The notes: generated by a model not told the origin, from the sequence alone. Positions 34,474 to 44,354 are shown, counted from the stretch's first letter. The stretch: 64,000 nucleotides of DNA from an uncultured Opitutia bacterium (GCA_903872505.1 CAIQKV010000074.1:17036-81035); one strand, 5' to 3'. Translations and numbers: made by a program.

Positions 34474-35129
34474 CCCCGGCCGCCGCCATCGTGGCGGGAC
34501 TGCGCGCGCAATGCAGCCCGCACAACGTCGAGGGCCAGCGGCGGTTTGGCATCACCCCGAAAACGGAACAGCTGGGCCTGCCGCTGCCGGTCCTGCGCGG
34601 CATCGCCCGGGAGCACCGGCGCAACCATGCGCTGGCGCTCGCGCTGTGGGACACGCGCGTGCACGATGCCCGCCTGATCGCGGCGTTCATGGACGACCCG
34701 AAGCAGGTCACGCGCGGCCAGATGGAGGCATGGGCGCGGGATTTTGACACCTGGGCGATTGTGGACGGGGTGTGCTGCACGTTGTTCAATCGTACCCCGT
34801 TCGCGGAGGAAAAGGCCTACGCGTGGAGCAAGCGCCGGCCGGAGTTCACCAAGCGTGCCGGTTTTGTCCTGATGGCGGGCATGGTTGTGCACCGGAAGGA
34901 ACTGCCCGACGCCACCTTCCTCGCCTTCCTGCCGGTCCTGCGCCGGGAAGCGACCGATGAGCGGCATTACGTGAAGAAAGGGGTCAACTGGGCACTCCGG
35001 CAGATCGGCAAGCGCAACCCCCGCCTGCGCCGCGCCGCCATCGCCGAGGCCAAGCGGATTAAAAAGATCGATTCCCCCGCAGCCCGCTGGATCGCAGCCG
35101 ACGCACTGCGGGAACTGACGAAGCCCTAG
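34470..35129 (+). CDS. DNA alkylation repair protein (AlkD-like)
   Basis: 219 residues made of helical HEAT-like repeats. FGITPKTEQLGLPLPVLRGIARE at the N-terminus, FDTWAIVDGVCCTLFNRT and YVKKGVNWALRQIGKRNPRLR are typical of the AlkD/PF08713 family, which removes bulky alkylated bases. It starts inside the aroG stop (ATGA) and is probably coexpressed with it. It is convergent with the ankyrin lipoprotein gene. Confidence 0.85.
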   Translation: MTPAAAIVAGLRAQCSPHNVEGQRRFGITPKTEQLGLPLPVLRGIAREHRRNHALALALWDTRVHDARLIAAFMDDPKQVTRGQMEAWARDFDTWAIVDGVCCTLFNRTPFAEEKAYAWSKRRPEFTKRAGFVLMAGMVVHRKELPDATFLAFLPVLRREATDERHYVKKGVNWALRQIGKRNPRLRRAAIAEAKRIKKIDSPAARWIAADALRELTKP

Positions 35130-35144
35130 GACCGTAACTCATCT

Positions 35145-35933
35145 TCAATGGACGTTGACTACATCTATGCCTTTACTCTGCAGCTTCTCTACTAATTTTT
35201 CCCGCCATCTAGTCCCTTCAGGTAGCGTACGACCAACAGACAAGTTAATGAAATAAACGACGGTATTTCCCCACCTATTCTTGATTGTTGGGTCGGCCCC
35301 CTCCTCAAGCATCACATACGCTAACTCATACTCATTTATGGCAGCTGCTTGCATGAACGCTGTCATGCCATCGCAGTCTTGCCAATTCAAGTTGGTGCCA
35401 GCCTGAATCAATACCTTGGCATTCTCGGACCTCATCGAGAACATAGCGGAAAAAATTGGCGTATGCGACCGCGTAGAGTTCACGAGACTTGGATTTCCAC
35501 CGTGCTTTAGCATCGCTCTTAGAAACCAAGAGTCTTCTAGCATCGCTGCTAGCGACATGGCGGAATTGCCGGCTCCGGCTCCGATCTCATCCAACTCGCT
35601 ACCTTCTGCCAGTTGGAGATTTGGATCGGCGCCATTCTCAAGCAGAAATTGGACGCTTGGTTTGTTGCGCTGCAACACAGCCCAAATCAGGTATGTCATC
35701 CCGTAGTTGCCTCGCGCGTTTACATTCACTCCCGCGGCGAGACTCCGGCTCATCGCGAGCGTGTTTCCGTCTGCCGCAGCTTCGGCAAGTTTGCGCTGAT
35801 TCGGATCAGGAAAAAATGTACCTGTGGGAGCGCTTCCCGGCATCTGACAAGAGGCAAGTAAACAGGCCGAGACAGCACAAATCAGGTAGTGCCGCCAATG
35901 GTTAGACCAGACACCTTGTATTTTATGCGTCAC
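35145..35933 (-). CDS. Ankyrin-repeat lipoprotein
   Basis: 262 residues. A signal peptide ends in a lipobox LLASC (Cys ~28), so the protein is probably anchored in the outer or inner membrane. At least four ankyrin units follow (NYGMTYLIWAVLQRN, VQFLLENGADPNLQ, FLRAMLKHGGNPSLVN, DCDGMTAFMQAAAINEYELAYVMLEEGADPT). These units normally bind protein partners. Base composition is clearly lower in GC than any neighbour, suggesting horizontal acquisition. Confidence 0.85.
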   Translation of the reverse strand: MTHKIQGVWSNHWRHYLICAVSACLLASCQMPGSAPTGTFFPDPNQRKLAEAAADGNTLAMSRSLAAGVNVNARGNYGMTYLIWAVLQRNKPSVQFLLENGADPNLQLAEGSELDEIGAGAGNSAMSLAAMLEDSWFLRAMLKHGGNPSLVNSTRSHTPIFSAMFSMRSENAKVLIQAGTNLNWQDCDGMTAFMQAAAINEYELAYVMLEEGADPTIKNRWGNTVVYFINLSVGRTLPEGTRWREKLVEKLQSKGIDVVNVH

Positions 35934-35960
35934 GTTTGAAGCGATCGATACGCGGTCGGA

Positions 35961-35994
35961 GTCTTTGCGGCCTTTGTGCTCTTTGCGGTAAAAA

Positions 35995-36000
<6 letters not shown>
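35961..36000. repeat. Dispersed repeat of CTTTGCGG units between ankyrin gene and rlmN
   Basis: Two imperfect direct CTTTGYGGCC-like units (GTCTTTGCGGCCTTTGTG, then CTCTTTGCGGTAAAAATCACG), reading ACCGCAAAGAGCACAAAGG on the other strand. The tract starts immediately at the rlmN stop and looks like one of the short 'CGCAAAGA' repeats scattered in some environmental bacterial genomes. Only one copy is seen in this window. Confidence 0.5.
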
Positions 36001-37086
<1,086 letters not shown>

Positions 37087-37171
37087 CCCGCGGACATAGG
37101 CGCTGGGCGGGGAAATGACAGTTTTTTCCTTGGGCGGTTGCCTCCCGCTGAATGCCACGTTTGCTGTCGGC

Positions 37172-38149
37172 ATGAACTACCGCGCCCTCGGCTCGAGCGA
37201 CGTCAAGGTCTCGGAAATCAGCCTGGGCTGCTGGACGATGGGCGGGCTCAACTGGGTCAACGGCACGCCCAACGGCTGGGCGAACGTGAACGAGGACGAG
37301 GTCGCCGCCGCCATCAAGCGCGCGGTCGACGCCGGGGTGAACCACTTCGACAACGCCGACGTGTACGGCAACGGGAAGGCCGAACGGATGCTGGCCCGCG
37401 TGCTCAAAAAGCTCGGGCTCAAGTCCACCGATTTCATCATCGCGACCAAGGTCGGCCACTTTCCCGGCACGGCCGAGCACGCCTACGACCCGCTGCACAT
37501 CCGCCACCAGTGCGAGCAGTCGCTCAAGAACCTCGGGCGCGAATACATCGACGTCTACTACCTGCATCACGGCGACTTCGGCCCCAACGCCGAGTGGCTG
37601 CCCGGCGCGGCGGCCACGCTCGACGCGCTGGTGGCCGAGGGAAAAATCCGGCTGAAGGGACAGAGCGCCTACAGCGACGGGCATTTTGCGCGCGCGGTGC
37701 CGGTCGTGAAGCCGGCGGTGCTGCAGTCGTGGGCCAACGCGCTGGCGCCCGATTTTCTCCGGCCCGGCGGCGTGGTGCCGAAACTGCTCGCCGAGCACCG
37801 GATGTCGTTCGTCGCGTTCAGCCCGCTCGCGCAGGGGCTGCTGCTCGACAAGTTCGATCCGGAGAAGCCGCCGCAGTTCGAGGAAGGCGACCACCGCCGG
37901 AACAGCGGGCGGTTCATCCCGGAGAAGCTGCGCGCGCTGAAGCCCAAGCTGGCGAAGCTCCAGGCGCGCTTCGGCGCGACGACGGAGGATCTGGCCGCGG
38001 TCGCGCAGCGCTACGTGCTCAACCATCCGAACGTGGCGTGCGTCATCCCGGGGTTCCGCAACGAGCGCCAGGTGGCGTGCAACCTCGCCGCCGTCGGCCG
38101 CGAGCTGAGCGTGGCGGACATGAAATTCCTCGAGCAATCGCTGGCCTGA
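37172..38149 (+). CDS. Aldo/keto reductase
   Basis: 325 residues from ATG 37172 (MNYRALGSSDVKVSEISLG). The catalytic Asp/Tyr is in HFDNADVYGNGKAERML, the catalytic lysine in IIATKVG, and the His in YYLHHGD. The C-terminal RNERQVACNLAAVG-type helix binds NADPH. Substrate is unknown. The start codon of rlmN lies ~85 bases away on the other strand (longer rlmN starts would overlap). Confidence 0.9.
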   Translation: MNYRALGSSDVKVSEISLGCWTMGGLNWVNGTPNGWANVNEDEVAAAIKRAVDAGVNHFDNADVYGNGKAERMLARVLKKLGLKSTDFIIATKVGHFPGTAEHAYDPLHIRHQCEQSLKNLGREYIDVYYLHHGDFGPNAEWLPGAAATLDALVAEGKIRLKGQSAYSDGHFARAVPVVKPAVLQSWANALAPDFLRPGGVVPKLLAEHRMSFVAFSPLAQGLLLDKFDPEKPPQFEEGDHRRNSGRFIPEKLRALKPKLAKLQARFGATTEDLAAVAQRYVLNHPNVACVIPGFRNERQVACNLAAVGRELSVADMKFLEQSLA

Positions 38150-38156
38150 TTTTCCC

Positions 38157-39071
38157 ATGAAGAAAGTGGTCATCGCAGGGGGAGCCGGATTCCTGGGCCG
38201 CGCCCTGGCGCACTCCCTGGCGCGGGACGGCTGGGAGGTGGTCATCCTCTCCCGACGGCCGGCGCCGGCGGACGGGAGCATCCGGACCGCAGTCTGGGAC
38301 GGAAAAAACGCCGGCGCCTGGGCCGCCGAGTTGGACGGGGCGGCGGCCGTGGTGAACCTGGCCGGGCGCAGCGTGGCCTGCATCCACACGCCGGAGAACC
38401 GGCGGGAGATCGTCGACTCGCGGGTGAACTCGGTGCGCGCCATCGACCAGGCCTGCCGGCAGTGCAAGCAGCCGCCATCTGTGCTGGTCCAGGCGGCGTC
38501 ACTGGCCATCTACGGCGACCCGGACGACCGGATCTGCGACGAGACCGCGCCGCATGGCACCGGTTTTTCCGTGGAGGTGTGCGAGGCGTGGGAAGGGGCG
38601 TTCTTTGCTGGCGTGGCGGCCGGCGAGGCGCGGCGCGTGGCGCTGCGGATCGGGTTTGTCCTCGGGCGCGACGGTGGGGCGCTCAAGCCGCTGGCCAATC
38701 TCGCCCGCTGGTTTCTCGGCGGCGCGGCCGGCAGCGGCCGGCAATACATCAGCTGGGTGCACATCGATGACTTCTCCGCCATGTGCCGCTGGGCGATCGA
38801 AAACCCGCAGGCGCAGGGCGCCTACAACGCCACCGGTCCGGCGCCTGCGACCAACGCAGAATTCATGCGCGCGCTGCGCGCCACTCTCGGCCGGCCGTGG
38901 GCTCCGCCCACCCCGGCCTGGGCGGTGAAGCTCGGGGCGAGGTTTATCATTCGCGCCGACCCCGACCTCGCGCTGGGCGGCCGGCGCTGCGTGCCGCGCC
39001 GGTTATTGGACGAGGGTTTTGCCTTCCGACACACCGACCTCGGCGCGTCGCTGCGCGAGCTGCTGGTGTAA
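38157..39071 (+). CDS. TIGR01777-family NAD-dependent epimerase/oxidoreductase (YfcH-like)
   Basis: 304 residues. The Rossmann motif is KVVIAGGAGFLGRALA; the family features are AAVVNLAGRSVACIHTP, VLVQAASLAIYGD, ISWVHIDDF and GAYNATGPAPATNAEF with a C-terminal domain. This extended SDR group (TIGR01777, including YfcH and the SulA-like proteins) has no agreed physiological substrate. The start is 7 bases after the aldo/keto reductase stop, so the two are probably cotranscribed. Confidence 0.88.
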   Translation: MKKVVIAGGAGFLGRALAHSLARDGWEVVILSRRPAPADGSIRTAVWDGKNAGAWAAELDGAAAVVNLAGRSVACIHTPENRREIVDSRVNSVRAIDQACRQCKQPPSVLVQAASLAIYGDPDDRICDETAPHGTGFSVEVCEAWEGAFFAGVAAGEARRVALRIGFVLGRDGGALKPLANLARWFLGGAAGSGRQYISWVHIDDFSAMCRWAIENPQAQGAYNATGPAPATNAEFMRALRATLGRPWAPPTPAWAVKLGARFIIRADPDLALGGRRCVPRRLLDEGFAFRHTDLGASLRELLV

Positions 39072-39087
39072 GCGCTAGCGTTCAATT

Positions 39088-39143
39088 GTAGCTACGAGCG
39101 TAAGCGAGTGGAAGAAGCACCACTCGCTCACGCTCGTAGCTAC
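39088..39143. repeat. Large near-perfect hairpin (candidate REP/MITE-like element)
   Basis: Left arm 39088-39111 and right arm 39120-39143 are each 24 bases, complementary except for one mismatch, around an 8-base loop. The left arm begins GTAGCTACGAGCGTAAGC. There is no U-run. It lies in the 95 bases between the TIGR01777 gene and the convergent GH88 gene, so it could also serve as a transcription barrier, but the size of its stem suggests a dispersed palindromic repeat. Confidence 0.7.
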
Positions 39144-39166
39144 CCAGTCACCAAGCCCAGGAGGTA

Positions 39167-40537
39167 TCAGAAGAACGTGTAGTACTTTCCGGCGGCCATC
39201 CGGGAAATCAGCAGCGCCAGTTCCATCGCGTGGTAGTCACCCCACATGGAAGACTCGCCGCACGGGACCTTGCGGCCCTTCGGGATGTAATCCCAGCCGT
39301 TCGGCCGGTGATACACGCTGTGCAGCAGCAGGCCCTGGTGCTTCGGGTCGGTGGAGAGATAAGGCTCGGCGAAGAGCGTGTTCGCGACGGTCAGACCCGC
39401 CTGCAGGTATTTTTTCCCCGCGGCCTTATCGCCGTGGGCCGCCAGCCAGTTGCCGAGGCGGATGAAGCCCTGGGCGGCGATCGCGGCGGCGGAGCTGTCC
39501 ACCGGCTCGTAGTCGTTGAACGGATCGGCGGGCCGTGCCTGATAGTTGCCGAGCGCGTGGGTGTGCATCGCGCCGGTGTCCCAGTACGGGATGCCGTCCT
39601 TCGCCGAGTAGCCGTCGAGGTAGTAATCGCTCGTGGCGCGGGCGGTCTTGACGAAAAGGTCGGTCACCGCGCGGCGGCCGCCGGCGGCGTCGAGGCTGGC
39701 GCCCGGGACGGTGTCGAGAAACTCCAACTGCTCGGCGTAGCCGCAGATGATCCAGGCGGCGCCGCGCGTCCAGGTGGTGAAGGGCGAGAAACCCTGCTGG
39801 CTCGACGGGCAGCGGTAGTTGCCGTCGTTGCGGTTGAAGATGGACTCGTGGGCGACGCGGCCGCGCACGTCGTAGGCGTCGCGCCCCTCGCCGAAGTAGA
39901 CATTGAAGCGCGCGGTGGTCTTGGCGTGCTCGAGCGAGCGGTGGAGCAGGTTGGTGGGCTTGTCGCCCTCGCCCATCAGCACGTGGCCCAGTTGGTGGGC
40001 GACGGAGAGCGAGCGCATCGAGCGGATCGTGTCGGCGAAGAGCGAGTGCGGGCCGTTGAAGGAATAGACGTAGCCCGTGCCGTAGGCGGTGGTCGAGAAC
40101 CGGGCCGCCTGGACAGCGCCGGAGACCTTGAGCGCGAGCTCGGTGAAGTTGAGCTCATCCTGGTTGAAGGGGATCTTCCCCTCGAGCATCAGGCGGCGCT
40201 GGTTGCCGTAGGTGGAGACGTTGTTGAAGCCGTGGTCGTGCACGCCGATGTGCGAGACGTGCGAGGCCATGAGCTTGACGGTCTTTTCGCGGCCGAGCCG
40301 GAGCGACGCGGTGTCGCCGGTGGCGTCGAAGTGGAGGAACGCCAGGCCGAACTGGAAGCCCTGGGTCCACTCGGTCCAGCCGCGCGAGGTGTAGCGGCCG
40401 CGCACGGTGAAGACCGGCGTGCCCTTCGCGGGGTCCCACGCCGCGTCGAGGGCATGGATCTTCTGGCCCGCGAGGTCGAACACGCGGGAGACTTTTTTCT
40501 GGAGCCGGGCCGGGGTGAGCGAGACGTCGATTTTCAT
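39167..40537 (-). CDS. GH88-family unsaturated glucuronyl hydrolase
   Basis: 456 residues starting MKIDVSLTPARLQKKVSRVFD. The (alpha/alpha)6-barrel family GH88 is indicated by ASHVSHIGVHDHGFNNVS near residue 115, TTWTRGAAWIICGYAEQ near 265 and DSSAAAIAAQGFIRLGNWL near 370. Enzymes here hydrate and release the unsaturated uronic acid left by polysaccharide lyases. No lyase gene is adjacent. No signal peptide is seen, so it probably acts in the cytoplasm on imported oligosaccharides. Confidence 0.88.
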   Translation of the reverse strand: MKIDVSLTPARLQKKVSRVFDLAGQKIHALDAAWDPAKGTPVFTVRGRYTSRGWTEWTQGFQFGLAFLHFDATGDTASLRLGREKTVKLMASHVSHIGVHDHGFNNVSTYGNQRRLMLEGKIPFNQDELNFTELALKVSGAVQAARFSTTAYGTGYVYSFNGPHSLFADTIRSMRSLSVAHQLGHVLMGEGDKPTNLLHRSLEHAKTTARFNVYFGEGRDAYDVRGRVAHESIFNRNDGNYRCPSSQQGFSPFTTWTRGAAWIICGYAEQLEFLDTVPGASLDAAGGRRAVTDLFVKTARATSDYYLDGYSAKDGIPYWDTGAMHTHALGNYQARPADPFNDYEPVDSSAAAIAAQGFIRLGNWLAAHGDKAAGKKYLQAGLTVANTLFAEPYLSTDPKHQGLLLHSVYHRPNGWDYIPKGRKVPCGESSMWGDYHAMELALLISRMAAGKYYTFF

Positions 40538-40600
40538 GGCAGCTGCCGGGACGTTGCCGCCCCGCCGCCGGCAAAACAAGGGCGAACTCCGCGTGCCACT

Positions 40601-40690
40601 TGTCATCACGAGGCGCGCGAAACGCGCCGTGGTGATCCATCCGGATGGATTGCCGCGTCGTCCCGTAAAACGGAACTCCTCGCAATGACA
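40601..40690. repeat. Compound palindromic repeat with TGTCAT ends
   Basis: A 90-base element bounded by the inverted repeat TGTCATCACGAGG / CCTCGCAATGACA (11 of 13 match). Inside are two shorter palindromes, GGCGCG-CGAAA-CGCGCC and ATCCATCCGGATGGAT. This architecture and the CAATGACA end resemble the widely distributed 'CATTGCGAGGAG' repeat known from many bacteria, whose conceptual translation contains ERSEAIS-like strings. It occupies the 210-base gap between the divergent GH88 and MarC genes. Confidence 0.7.
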
Positions 40691-40749
40691 AACGAAGGAT
40701 TGTCCGGCGCGGGCTTGCGGTCGGCGTCCGCGCCGGAGAGATTACCACC

Positions 40750-41331
40750 ATGGCTGGCATGACCGAAAACTTCCTGAAGGCGTTCATCCCGCTCTTTGTG
40801 GCGATCGACCCGATCGGCCTGGCCGCGGTCTTTCTCGCGATGAGCGTGGGCGTGCCGGAGGTGCGGCGGAAGAAGATCGCGACCCAGGCGACGTGGACCG
40901 GCGGCCTGGTGGCGCTGCTGTTTCTCTTTCTGGGCCAGACGATTTTTACCGCGCTCGGGATCACTCCGGGCGACTTCCAGATCGCGGGCGGCCTCATCCT
41001 TTTCATCATCGCTGCGCGGGATATCATCCTCTCGTCGGTGGTCGAGCCGGCCAAGCTGGCCGATGACTTCGGGGTGGTGCCGCTGGGCATGCCGCTGATC
41101 GCCGGGCCCGCGTCGATCACCACGCTGATCCTCCTCGCGGAGACACTGGGCATCCGGGTCACGCTGCTGGCGCTGGTGGTCAACCTCGTGCTCGTGGTAC
41201 TCGCCTTTGCCTACAGCGGCTGGCTGGGCCGCAAGCTCGGCGTGAACGGCATGCGGGCGCTCTCCAAGATCGTCTCGCTGCTGCTCGCCGCCATCGCGGT
41301 GAACATGATCCGCCGCGGTCTGCTGAACTAG
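40750..41331 (+). CDS. MarC-family membrane protein
   Basis: 193 residues with six membrane helices. The N-terminal FLKAFIPLFVAIDPIGLAAVF and the central PLGMPLIAGPASITTLILL are the conserved MarC/UPF0056 signatures. The function is unsettled; some members are proposed amino acid or metabolite exporters. A second in-frame start three codons downstream (MTENFLKAF) is plausible. It is convergent with the APH-like gene, with 3 bases between stops. Confidence 0.9.
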   Translation: MAGMTENFLKAFIPLFVAIDPIGLAAVFLAMSVGVPEVRRKKIATQATWTGGLVALLFLFLGQTIFTALGITPGDFQIAGGLILFIIAARDIILSSVVEPAKLADDFGVVPLGMPLIAGPASITTLILLAETLGIRVTLLALVVNLVLVVLAFAYSGWLGRKLGVNGMRALSKIVSLLLAAIAVNMIRRGLLN

Positions 41332-41334
41332 CGG

Positions 41335-42279
41335 TTACAGCCGCCCGAGCAGTTCGTCTAAGGTGAGTTCGAGTGCGGCGATTTTCGCCGGGTTAACCGC
41401 CGTGGAGGTGCGATTGAAAGATTGGCCCTGCTCGCCCAGGAAATCGGCGCAAAAAACCGCGGCGTAGAAATCGACCATTGCACGCTGCTCGGCGCTGGGG
41501 TTCAGAAGCGCGAGCCAATGAGCAACATAGTCCGTGTCCGAGCCGGCAGCCAGCAGAGCCATCTGGGTGAGCCCCACGGTTAGCAGCGGGTCACCAAAAC
41601 ATATCTCATCAACGTCCACTATTCCCGTAAGCCGGCCCTGATGCACAATGACATTCTTGGTGGTGGTATCGGCGAGGAAGGGAGTTGGCTTCACGCGAGA
41701 GAAATAAGCTTCAAAGCGGCGCAGCCACGGCGAAAGGCGATCGACCAGGTCGGCATCAACCACCCCAGCTGACTTGATGCGCTGACGGCTCCGCTCCAGT
41801 GAGGCGGCTACAACCTGCAGCCAGCTTTGGCAGCGGCTTAGTGCAGGATCCTTGTAGGAAAGGGCGTGCCCAAACCCTGTTGCTTCGGGCAAACGAGAAG
41901 TGAGGATTTGCGCATCAACAATCCCCGCGGCCAGGGCGCGCTTACTGTCGTTAGCCAACGTCGCATAAACGTTTCCCAGGTCATCGCCGGGAAGGCGTTC
42001 CAGGATTACGTGAGGAATGGGTGCCGAAAGGTCGGCATGTAACTGAGCCGGAAGCGGTAATCCGAGGGGTTGCAGGAGCGACTGCCAATAAACGCCGCCA
42101 GCCAAAAACTGCCGGGTGTGAGTCCCAGCCAATCGAGCGACCACGCTTTGTCCATCGGTCAGTTCCACTTCATAAACGTAGTGGCATAAACCCGTAGGGA
42201 ATCTTCGCGCGGACACCGATTTGGCGCCGAGAGCCTTCTCCACCAGCAAACAAGCATCCTTTTCGTTGGGCGCAGTCAT
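41335..42279 (-). CDS. Aminoglycoside phosphotransferase-fold kinase-like protein
   Basis: 314 residues with the APH/PF01636 layout. In the catalytic loop region the usual HxDxxxxN reads FLADTTTKNVIV, so Asp and Asn are kept but His is replaced by Leu. The metal-binding DxD motif is IVDVDEICFGDPLL. The N-lobe motif is VSARRFPTGLCHYVYEVEL. The target (an antibiotic, a choline-like compound or another small molecule) cannot be inferred. The gene is less GC-rich than its neighbours, which may indicate transfer. Confidence 0.75.
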   Translation of the reverse strand: MTAPNEKDACLLVEKALGAKSVSARRFPTGLCHYVYEVELTDGQSVVARLAGTHTRQFLAGGVYWQSLLQPLGLPLPAQLHADLSAPIPHVILERLPGDDLGNVYATLANDSKRALAAGIVDAQILTSRLPEATGFGHALSYKDPALSRCQSWLQVVAASLERSRQRIKSAGVVDADLVDRLSPWLRRFEAYFSRVKPTPFLADTTTKNVIVHQGRLTGIVDVDEICFGDPLLTVGLTQMALLAAGSDTDYVAHWLALLNPSAEQRAMVDFYAAVFCADFLGEQGQSFNRTSTAVNPAKIAALELTLDELLGRL

Positions 42280-42300
42280 TCCTGGCTCACACGGCAGTTG

Positions 42301-43542
42301 CTACCCCCGGAAATTCACCAGCAGGTCGGCGTAGATCTTGGCCGTCGCGACCAGGTCCTTCACGCTCGCGCGCTCGTCGATGGCGTGCTCGTTCGCGCCG
42401 CCGGGCCCGTAGCCGAGCGTCGGGATCTTCAGGTGGTGGGCGAAGAAATGCATGTCGTTGAAGCCGGACGAGACGCTGAAGCGGGTCGGCGAGCGGCGCA
42501 CGCGGGTGACGCTTTCGGCCATGGCGGCGAAGAACGGGTTGCGCGGCGCATGGTAGCACGGGTGGTTGTGGGAGACCTTGGCCACGGTGATGCGGCAGCC
42601 GGGGATCCGCTGGGCGGCGGCGGCGAGGAAGGTGCGCAGCTCGCGCTCGGCGGTGGCAACGGTCTCGGTCGCGATCACGCGGCGGTCGATGGAGAACCGG
42701 GCGAGCGAGGGCACGGTGTTGATCTTGCCGCCCTCGCCGGAACTGAAGACCCCGCCGAGGTTGAGCGTCGGGCTCATGACCTTGCCCTCGGGTGTGGTGA
42801 AAGTGCGGCGGGAGAGTTTCCGGTGATGATCCCCGAGGGCGAGGACCAGCGCGGACATTTTTTCCAGGGCGTTGACGCCATGGCGGGGCATCGAGCCGTG
42901 GGCGGCCCGGCCGTGGACCGTGACCTCGAGCCAGACGACGCCGTTGTGGCCGCAGCAGACGGTGCCGCGGCAGGCGCCCTCCATCACGATGGCGTAGTCC
43001 GGGCGGATCGGGGCGTGCTCGACCAGCCAGCCGGTCCCGAGCGCGGAGTCGGTCTCCTCGTCGGCGGTGAACGACACCTCGACGTTCATCCGCGGCGCGG
43101 TGCCGGTCGCACGCAGGGCGCGCAACGCCAGCAGGAGGCTCGAGTGCGAGCCCTTCATGTCGGCGGTGCCGCGGCCGTAGATCCAGCCGGCCTCCACCCG
43201 GCCGCTGAAGGGGTTGCCGTGCCGCCATTGGCCAGAGACAGGCACGACATCGTAGTGGGCGTTGAAGTGGACGGTCTTGGTCGCACCGCGCACGGCGAGT
43301 TTGCCGAGCACGTTGTAGCGGGGAAAGGCCTGCTGTTCCGCCGGCAGGTGACGGCGCATCTCCGCCCGGGAAATTGGGTAGCGCTTCGTGGCTAGGCCGA
43401 GATCGCGGAGCTCGCGCGCCAGCACCGCCGTGATGGCGTCGTAGTGCTCGCCGGGCGGGTTGACGGTGGGAAAGTTGACCAGCCGGCGGAGCAAGCCGGT
43501 CAGGTCGGCGGCATGGCGGTCGAGATAGGCGGAGGGGGACAT
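42301..43542 (-). CDS. M20-family metallopeptidase (ArgE/DapE/CPG2 type)
   Basis: 413 residues. Zinc ligands are visible in HYDVVPVSGQW (~residue 92), GRGTADMKGSH, TADEETDSALGT (the general base Glu and a ligand), MEGACRGT and the C-terminal HHLKIPTLGYGPGGANEHAIDE. The dimerisation domain lies between ~190 and ~300. The family deacylates or cleaves N-acyl amino acids or dipeptides; the exact substrate is unknown. It is 21 bases from the APH-like gene's start on the same strand, so the two may be cotranscribed. Confidence 0.9.
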   Translation of the reverse strand: MSPSAYLDRHAADLTGLLRRLVNFPTVNPPGEHYDAITAVLARELRDLGLATKRYPISRAEMRRHLPAEQQAFPRYNVLGKLAVRGATKTVHFNAHYDVVPVSGQWRHGNPFSGRVEAGWIYGRGTADMKGSHSSLLLALRALRATGTAPRMNVEVSFTADEETDSALGTGWLVEHAPIRPDYAIVMEGACRGTVCCGHNGVVWLEVTVHGRAAHGSMPRHGVNALEKMSALVLALGDHHRKLSRRTFTTPEGKVMSPTLNLGGVFSSGEGGKINTVPSLARFSIDRRVIATETVATAERELRTFLAAAAQRIPGCRITVAKVSHNHPCYHAPRNPFFAAMAESVTRVRRSPTRFSVSSGFNDMHFFAHHLKIPTLGYGPGGANEHAIDERASVKDLVATAKIYADLLVNFRG

Positions 43543-43595
43543 GACGTTGGCGCCAGCCTACAGGCCGGGACGCCCCGGCCGAAGCCTAAAGCTGC

Positions 43596-44354
43596 CTAAC
43601 GGTAATTAATCCACACCAACCTCACAAGTGTAAGCCCCACAACGGTTAAAAATATCGGTCGGATAAACCGCGCCCCTTTTTTCAACACCATCCTCGAGCC
43701 GAGGCGGGCGCCGATAATTTGACCCGCCCCCATGGTGGCGCCCGCGCCGAAATGCACGAGCCCGGCGTAGGCAAACAGCGCGACCGAGATGAGGTTGCTG
43801 GTGAGGTTCATCACCTTGGTGTAACCGGTGGCCTTGGCAAAATTCTGGCCGAGCATGAAAATCAGCGCGATCGCCCAGAGCGACCCCACGCCCGGCCCGA
43901 AGAACCCGTCGTAAAAGCCGAGCCCGAGCCCGAAGACCGTGAAAAACACGTTCTGCCCGAGGCGTGGGGGCTGATCATGCTCGCCCACGGCGGGCCGGAA
44001 GAAGGTGTAGACCAGGATCGCCGCGAGGAGCCACGGGATGAGCCGGCCCAGCAGATGCGAATCCATCCGCTGCACCGCCAGCGCCCCGGCCGTCGCCCCG
44101 ACAAACGTGGCGACGATGCCGACCCGGCAGGCGCGAAAATCCACGAGGCCGCGGCGGACATACTGCCACGAGGCGGTGAGCGTGCCGCAGGCGGACTGGA
44201 ATTTGTTCGTGCCGAGGGCGGCGGGCACCGGCAGGCCGAGCGTCAGCAGCAAGGGCAGCGCGATCAGCCCGCCCCCGCCGGCGATCGAGTCCACCAGCCC
44301 GGCCGCGAGGCCGGTGAAAAAGAGCAGCGGGTAGACCCAGGGGGTGAACTCCAT
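43596..44354 (-). CDS. TauE/SafE-family sulfite exporter-like permease
   Basis: 252 residues with eight hydrophobic helices. Family signatures are LVDSIAGGGGLIALPLLL near the N-terminus and LGLGFYDGFFGPGVGSLWAIA and YTKVMNLTSNLISVALF later. It exports sulfite or other C2-sulfonate-derived anions in known members. The ATG at 44354 begins the first helix; the longer open frame upstream lacks protein character. It is divergent from pdxH. Confidence 0.88.
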   Translation of the reverse strand: MEFTPWVYPLLFFTGLAAGLVDSIAGGGGLIALPLLLTLGLPVPAALGTNKFQSACGTLTASWQYVRRGLVDFRACRVGIVATFVGATAGALAVQRMDSHLLGRLIPWLLAAILVYTFFRPAVGEHDQPPRLGQNVFFTVFGLGLGFYDGFFGPGVGSLWAIALIFMLGQNFAKATGYTKVMNLTSNLISVALFAYAGLVHFGAGATMGAGQIIGARLGSRMVLKKGARFIRPIFLTVVGLTLVRLVWINYR

